From an uncultured Chloroflexota bacterium (GTDB lineage Bacteria > Chloroflexota > Chloroflexia > Thermomicrobiales > UBA6265), in the NCBI GenBank assembly GCA_937901745.1, contig CALGSZ010000063.1, forward strand, positions 1-43,586: 43,586 nt of DNA, written 5' to 3'. Of this stretch, positions 39,887 through 43,586 are shown in pieces (within the stretch, counting starts at the first letter, position 1; each line of letters starts with the position of its first letter). Position numbers and translations under genes: made by a program. The notes beneath the pieces are model-generated. The model was not told the DNA's origin, made no database searches, and saw nothing but the letters and a program-made list of their open reading frames with translations.

Positions 39887-42370
39887 TCAGCGCGCGACGC
39901 GGAGGCGTAGCCGCTGCCGCAGCGCGAAAAGCGAAGCCACGCCCAACCCCGCGCCAGCCAGCAGCCAGAGCGAGCCAAGTGGCGCGCCGCCAGCCTCGCC
40001 CACGCCGGTGGCGGGTAGCCTGTCGATCTTCTTCGCCGAGCAATTGAAGATAAAGACGTCGGTGTTGCCACCGTCGGCGACGATCACCGCGCCCCGGGAA
40101 TCGACCCGATCCGCCTCGGCGTGGCACCAGTCGCCGCTGATCTCATCCAAACCGTAGGAGCCATCGTCCAACCCGGAGAAGACCAGCTTACCGTCGCTGT
40201 CGGTCGTGCCCGTCTGGAGCTCATTGCCGTCTCGGTCGAGGAGCGCGAAATCCGCGCCGTCGCCCCAAGCCTCGCACTCTTCGAACCAGTCGTACTCGTT
40301 CGACTCCTTGCCCTGGCAGAGGTACTTGAAGATCGTGATCGAGCCGCCCTCAACTGGAGTCGGCGTTGGCGTCGGACGGCTCGGCGGGATGTTGTACCAG
40401 GCACAGGTCACGTCGTCGCCCGAGTCAAGCTCGAGAACGATCCGCAGCCCGGTCGAGTCGTCGTACGTGAACGGGTGGCTCGCGCCGTCCGCCACGCAGC
40501 TGACGACGTAGATCGCGACATTGACACCGGCAGGCGGCAGCTCCGTCACCACGTACTCGCCCGGCGCCAAGTCAGAGAACCCCGTCTCGCCGTCCTCATC
40601 CGTGACGGCGCTGCCGGAACCATCGCCGCCGAGCTCGAACGTCACGTCTTGGAGCGGCTCCGTGCACTGCGCCGCGTAGTCGCCGCTCGTCCCCTCCGGA
40701 CAGGCAAACGCCTGCAGCGTCAGGTTCGCTGGCTCGGGCTGCTCTTCCGGGATGTTGTACCAGTCGCACGCCACCTGCGCGCCGCCCGGGATGGTGATGT
40801 CGATCCCGCCCTGATTGTTGAACTCCACCGGGAGCCGGTCGCCGTCGATGATCGCGCAATAGACGAAGATGTCGTTGCCGCCGCCCGGGATGTCTTCGCT
40901 GATCCGGTAATCGCCGGCCGGCACCTCCGGGAAATACACCTCGCCGTCGTCATTGGTGACGCCGCTGTCGGTGAAGTCGCCCGGCCCGTCAAGCTCGAAC
41001 GTGACGTCCGCGAGCCGGTCATCGAAGCACGTCTCGTAATAGTTTTCGGTCGTCCCCGGCGGGCAGATCAGCTTGCGGATGAAGAGCGAGGACGTCTCCC
41101 CGGAGGCATCAATCGGGATGTTGTACCAGTCGCAGATGACCTGAACTCCATCGCCGAGCGGGAGATCGATGCTGCCGTCGTCGTTGTAGCTGAAGTCGAC
41201 CAGATCGTCCGCGTTGGCCAGCGAGCAGTAGACGAAGATCGTCGTGTCGTGGTCCGGCACATCCTCGCTGATCGTGTACGTGCCGGCTGCCAGCTCGGTG
41301 AAGCGGACGATACCCGGACCCGGCGACTCCTCGATCACGGTGTCCGCGCTGTCCTCGTAGTCATCCGGCCCCGTGATCGTGAACGTCACATCCTCCAGAC
41401 CATCGCCATGGCAGTCGTTGAAGATCTCCGGGTTCGGCTCGTAGCCAGCAGGGCAGACCGCCTTGTGGATCTCGATCATGCCGGTGCCCGACTCGGCGCT
41501 GGTGATTGGCCCCTCGTCGCTCGACTCATCGTCGTCCGACTCGTCGTCGCTCGGCGCCGCACCCTCCGCCGCGTAGAAGAAGTCGCAGGCGATGCGCTCA
41601 TCCGCTCCGAGCCCGACGCGCACCGCGCCGTCCTCCACCTCCATCGGCTCGATCGTGCCCGGCGCAGGCGCCTCGATCGGGTTCGACGACTCGAACCAGA
41701 GGCAGTAGACGACCGGCGTCACCTCGGCGTCGAGATCCTCGATCGTGTACTCGCCAGCGTAGAGTCCGACCAGCGGCGCACGGCCAGCGATCCCATGCTG
41801 ACCGGTCGTCTTGATCCACTCGCCGCTGCCATCGCCGCTGCGGAACCGGATCTCATGCCCGTCAATCGGCTCCCAGCAGCCATCGCGCCAGGCGGCGTAG
41901 TCAGTCGCGCTCGTATCGAAGCCGTCCGGGCAGATGTAGGTGTAGGCAGAGAGCGCGCCGAGATCGCAGCCGTCCTCGACCGGCACTTCGAACTCGACGG
42001 TCGCCTCCTCGCCAGCCGCGAGGTTCTCGATCACGACCGGATCGGGCGCGGTCCCACAAGCCGGCGGCGTCTCGACGATGACCTCGAAGTCCGTCCCATC
42101 GCCGGCTTCCACCTCAAAGGTGACCTGGGCCTCAGACGGCGGCGTCTCCAGTGGCCCATAGACGACACCGTTCGAATCCGTCACCTGCACCCGCACGAAC
42201 GGCAGCGGCGTGCTGCCATCCTCGCCGTAGGTCGTGACGACGATCGTCGCCGTCCCCTGGGCAGCCACCTGGTTGCCCGTCCACGGCACGAGCGCAAGCA
42301 ACGCGATGACCGCCACGGCCATGCGTAGCAAACGCCCGCTCAGCCTTGATTGATCGTTCTGCTGGTTCAT
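39887..42370 (-). CDS. LPXTG-anchored surface protein with cysteine-containing SpaA-like repeats
   Basis: An 827-residue cell-wall protein. Signal peptide: LLRMAVAVIALLALVPWTGNQVAAQG. A series of prealbumin-like (SpaA/Cna-B type) modules follows, each opening with C-P-x-G (KAVCPAGYEP, KLICPPGTTE, AFACPEGTSG), passing through DVTFxLxGP and AGxYxIxEDxP, and most ending VxCDWYNIP. After a TP-rich spacer (RPTPTPTPVEGG) comes a last module. The sorting signal is LPATG (785-789), a hydrophobic stretch (GSLWLLAGAGLGVASLFAL) and a basic tail. A sortase should link it to the wall; no sortase gene is in view. Regular cysteines suggest one disulfide per module. Start: ATG at 42370 with GGAGGAAG upstream. 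Confidence 0.88.
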   Translation of the reverse strand: MNQQNDQSRLSGRLLRMAVAVIALLALVPWTGNQVAAQGTATIVVTTYGEDGSTPLPFVRVQVTDSNGVVYGPLETPPSEAQVTFEVEAGDGTDFEVIVETPPACGTAPDPVVIENLAAGEEATVEFEVPVEDGCDLGALSAYTYICPDGFDTSATDYAAWRDGCWEPIDGHEIRFRSGDGSGEWIKTTGQHGIAGRAPLVGLYAGEYTIEDLDAEVTPVVYCLWFESSNPIEAPAPGTIEPMEVEDGAVRVGLGADERIACDFFYAAEGAAPSDDESDDDESSDEGPITSAESGTGMIEIHKAVCPAGYEPNPEIFNDCHGDGLEDVTFTITGPDDYEDSADTVIEESPGPGIVRFTELAAGTYTISEDVPDHDTTIFVYCSLANADDLVDFSYNDDGSIDLPLGDGVQVICDWYNIPIDASGETSSLFIRKLICPPGTTENYYETCFDDRLADVTFELDGPGDFTDSGVTNDDGEVYFPEVPAGDYRISEDIPGGGNDIFVYCAIIDGDRLPVEFNNQGGIDITIPGGAQVACDWYNIPEEQPEPANLTLQAFACPEGTSGDYAAQCTEPLQDVTFELGGDGSGSAVTDEDGETGFSDLAPGEYVVTELPPAGVNVAIYVVSCVADGASHPFTYDDSTGLRIVLELDSGDDVTCAWYNIPPSRPTPTPTPVEGGSITIFKYLCQGKESNEYDWFEECEAWGDGADFALLDRDGNELQTGTTDSDGKLVFSGLDDGSYGLDEISGDWCHAEADRVDSRGAVIVADGGNTDVFIFNCSAKKIDRLPATGVGEAGGAPLGSLWLLAGAGLGVASLFALRQRLRLRVAR

Positions 42371-42601
42371 GGTCTTCCTCCCCCCGGCCGAACCGCGTCT
42401 GCAACCGCGCCCGGCCGCCCTCGGCTTGCCACGGCCCCTCATCCGTCGCTAGCCCCTGCTGCCGTGTCGGCGCATCTTCACTTGTTTCAACGCGGGACAT
42501 CAGCCACGGTTTCTCCGGCGCGACCAAATGCGCCCGCCCCGCGGCTCGGCAGCGATGGGGCGCTAGAACGGGGCGTTGTTACGGGGTTACACCTTATCCT
42601 A

Positions 42602-42617
42602 CCACGTCGTTACGTGG
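42602..42617. promoter_or_regulatory. Perfect palindrome upstream of the surface-protein gene
   Basis: CCACGT-CGTT-ACGTGG (42602-42617), about 230 bases before the surface-protein start and 45 bases after the radical SAM stop, both genes reading leftward. On the minus strand it is directly followed by TAGGAT, a possible -10, without a good -35. It could be an operator or the end of the upstream transcript. Nothing else is seen in 42371-42661. Confidence 0.4.
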
Positions 42618-42661
42618 CCAGGTCGGTGGCCAGCCCTCAGCGCCGCTTCGCGTATTTCGCG

Positions 42662-43579
42662 TTACAGCGCCAGGCGTAGCTGCTCCGGCGACGCCGCTCC
42701 GTCTCGTGCTGGCATCGTGGGCTGCCGCTCGCGCATCGCGTCCTCGCCGAAACCATAGCGAGCGCGAACGGCGGCGACTCGCCCCTCGATCGCTGCCACG
42801 TAGGCCGCCGGCGCATTCACGCCCGTGTAGGCGCGGGCATAGCGCGGCAGGAGATTCGGAAAAGTCCGGTCGAGGAATCCGAAGTAGTGCTCTTTGACGA
42901 GCGGCGCGAGCCGCAGCGTCCCCGCGTGCAGCGCGATTGCGCCGTGCGCGGCCGCCGCCTCCGCTACCGCCTCCAGTGAAGCCACCGAATCGTTCAGGCC
43001 GGGCAGAATCGGCGACATCATCACCCCGCACGGCACCCCGGCCTCGGCCAGCCGGGAGAGCACGGCTAGCCGCTTGCCCGGAGGCGGCGTCCCCGGCTCG
43101 ATCGCGCGCCACAGCTCCGGATCGAGCGTCGTCACCGTCAGATAGACCCTGACCCTCGCCACTCGAGCCAGCTCGGCGAGCAGATCGAGATCCCGCACCA
43201 CCAGCGTCGATTTCGTGACCAGGCTCATCGGGTTCCGATACGCCAGAAACGCCTCCAACGCCTGGCGCGTCAGCCGCAGCCGCCCCTCGACCGGCTGGTA
43301 CGGATCGGTCGCCGTCCCAACCGCGACCGCTTCCCCCTGCCACGATGGCCGCGCCAGTTCCCGCCGCAGCACCTCGGCCAGGTTCATCTTGGCGAAGATC
43401 GTAGTCTCGAAATCCCGGCCAGCGTTCAGCCCGAAATAGGCATGCGTCGCGCGGGCATAGCAATATTGGCAGGCGTGCGCGCAGCCACGATACGGGTTCA
43501 GCGACCACCGGAACGGCATCCCGCTGACCCGGTTCAACGCCGTCTTGCACGTGATCGGCACCACCTGCGTCCGGCTCAT
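42662..43579 (-). CDS. Radical SAM protein (SPL-like / Rv2578c-type)
   Basis: A protein of at least 305 residues. The [4Fe-4S]-SAM cluster motif is NPYRGCAHACQYCYAR (C33, C37, C40). Further family segments are VAVGTATDPYQPVEGRLRLT, LDLLAELARVARVRVYLTVT, AGVPCGVMMSPILPGLNDS and LAPLVKEHYFGFLDRTFPNLL. This group resembles spore photoproduct lyase-like proteins and Rv2578c, whose reaction is not known. The ATG at 43579 lies 7 bases from the window edge and the frame stays open to it, so the true start may lie outside. Homologues often have extra residues before WSLNPYRGC. Confidence 0.88.
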   Translation of the reverse strand: MSRTQVVPITCKTALNRVSGMPFRWSLNPYRGCAHACQYCYARATHAYFGLNAGRDFETTIFAKMNLAEVLRRELARPSWQGEAVAVGTATDPYQPVEGRLRLTRQALEAFLAYRNPMSLVTKSTLVVRDLDLLAELARVARVRVYLTVTTLDPELWRAIEPGTPPPGKRLAVLSRLAEAGVPCGVMMSPILPGLNDSVASLEAVAEAAAAHGAIALHAGTLRLAPLVKEHYFGFLDRTFPNLLPRYARAYTGVNAPAAYVAAIEGRVAAVRARYGFGEDAMRERQPTMPARDGAASPEQLRLAL

Positions 43580-43586
43580 GCCGCCA

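Noticed and set aside
1..43586. CRISPR arrays, rRNA, transposases, phage or plasmid genes
   Set aside because: None seen; the repeats present are inverted or low-complexity, not regularly spaced direct repeats.

Overview
The window is G+C-rich throughout (by eye well above 60%). Genes are densely packed, ribosome binding sites are strong (GGAGG-like), and several starts are GTG or TTG. Family content suggests a monoderm, aerobic, heterotrophic bacterium: a KimA-type transporter, TerC, an LPXTG surface protein, an F420/flavin-type luciferase-like oxidoreductase, an MMPL exporter, a CotA-like multicopper oxidase and an ABC-2 exporter. Together with dispersed 'TAGGGGCGGA' palindromes this fits the Chloroflexota, perhaps the Thermomicrobia/Sphaerobacter side. 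That placement is inference; no rRNA or tRNA gene is present to settle it.

Layout. 0-4.7 kb: a secreted VIT/von Willebrand A protein, the remnant of a prolyl-oligopeptidase-type gene, a HpcH/HpaI aldolase, an O-methyltransferase and a cupin. 4.8-9.6 kb: two transporters with long structured leaders. A TerC-family protein lies behind a complete sigma70-type promoter, a yybP-ykoY (manganese) riboswitch, an intrinsic terminator and a small translationally coupled ORF. A KimA-type potassium transporter has a roughly 550-nt leader that looks like a diverged c-di-AMP riboswitch. A DUF892 ferritin-like protein follows. 9.7-14.6 kb: an all-minus catabolic group (class III aminotransferase, luciferase-like oxidoreductase, ornithine-cyclodeaminase-type protein, acyl-CoA dehydrogenase), interrupted by a telomere-like G-rich inverted repeat. 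14.9-15.9 kb: a BNR/Asp-box propeller.

16.0-22.9 kb: a PadR regulator with a palindrome inside its own promoter, followed by a tightly coupled minus-strand string: MMPL exporter, multicopper oxidase, small four-helix membrane protein, ABC-2 ATPase and permease. This reads as one efflux/stress unit. 22.9-29.2 kb: an ArsR-like regulator with a small coiled-coil membrane protein, a PhoA-type alkaline phosphatase, a secreted rhodanese, glutamyl-tRNA synthetase and a secreted three-SH3b/M23 protein. 29.5-33.2 kb: a ribose-type sugar ABC importer. 33.5-34.1 kb: a small exported protein. 34.1-39.8 kb: a manganese/iron-type (cluster 9) ABC importer whose two permeases both carry winged-helix-like tails, behind a DtxR-like operator. 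It is divergent from a CNNM/CorC-type membrane protein. 39.9-43.6 kb: an LPXTG-anchored cysteine-rich repeat protein and a radical SAM protein running to the window edge.

The recurring theme is metal-ion handling: a Mn-sensing riboswitch on terC, a DtxR-controlled Mn/Fe importer and a CNNM-family candidate metal exporter. The most unusual signals are regulatory RNA (the terC and kimA leaders) and the regulator-like tails on both metal permeases. No CRISPR array, tRNA, rRNA, transposase or phage gene was seen.
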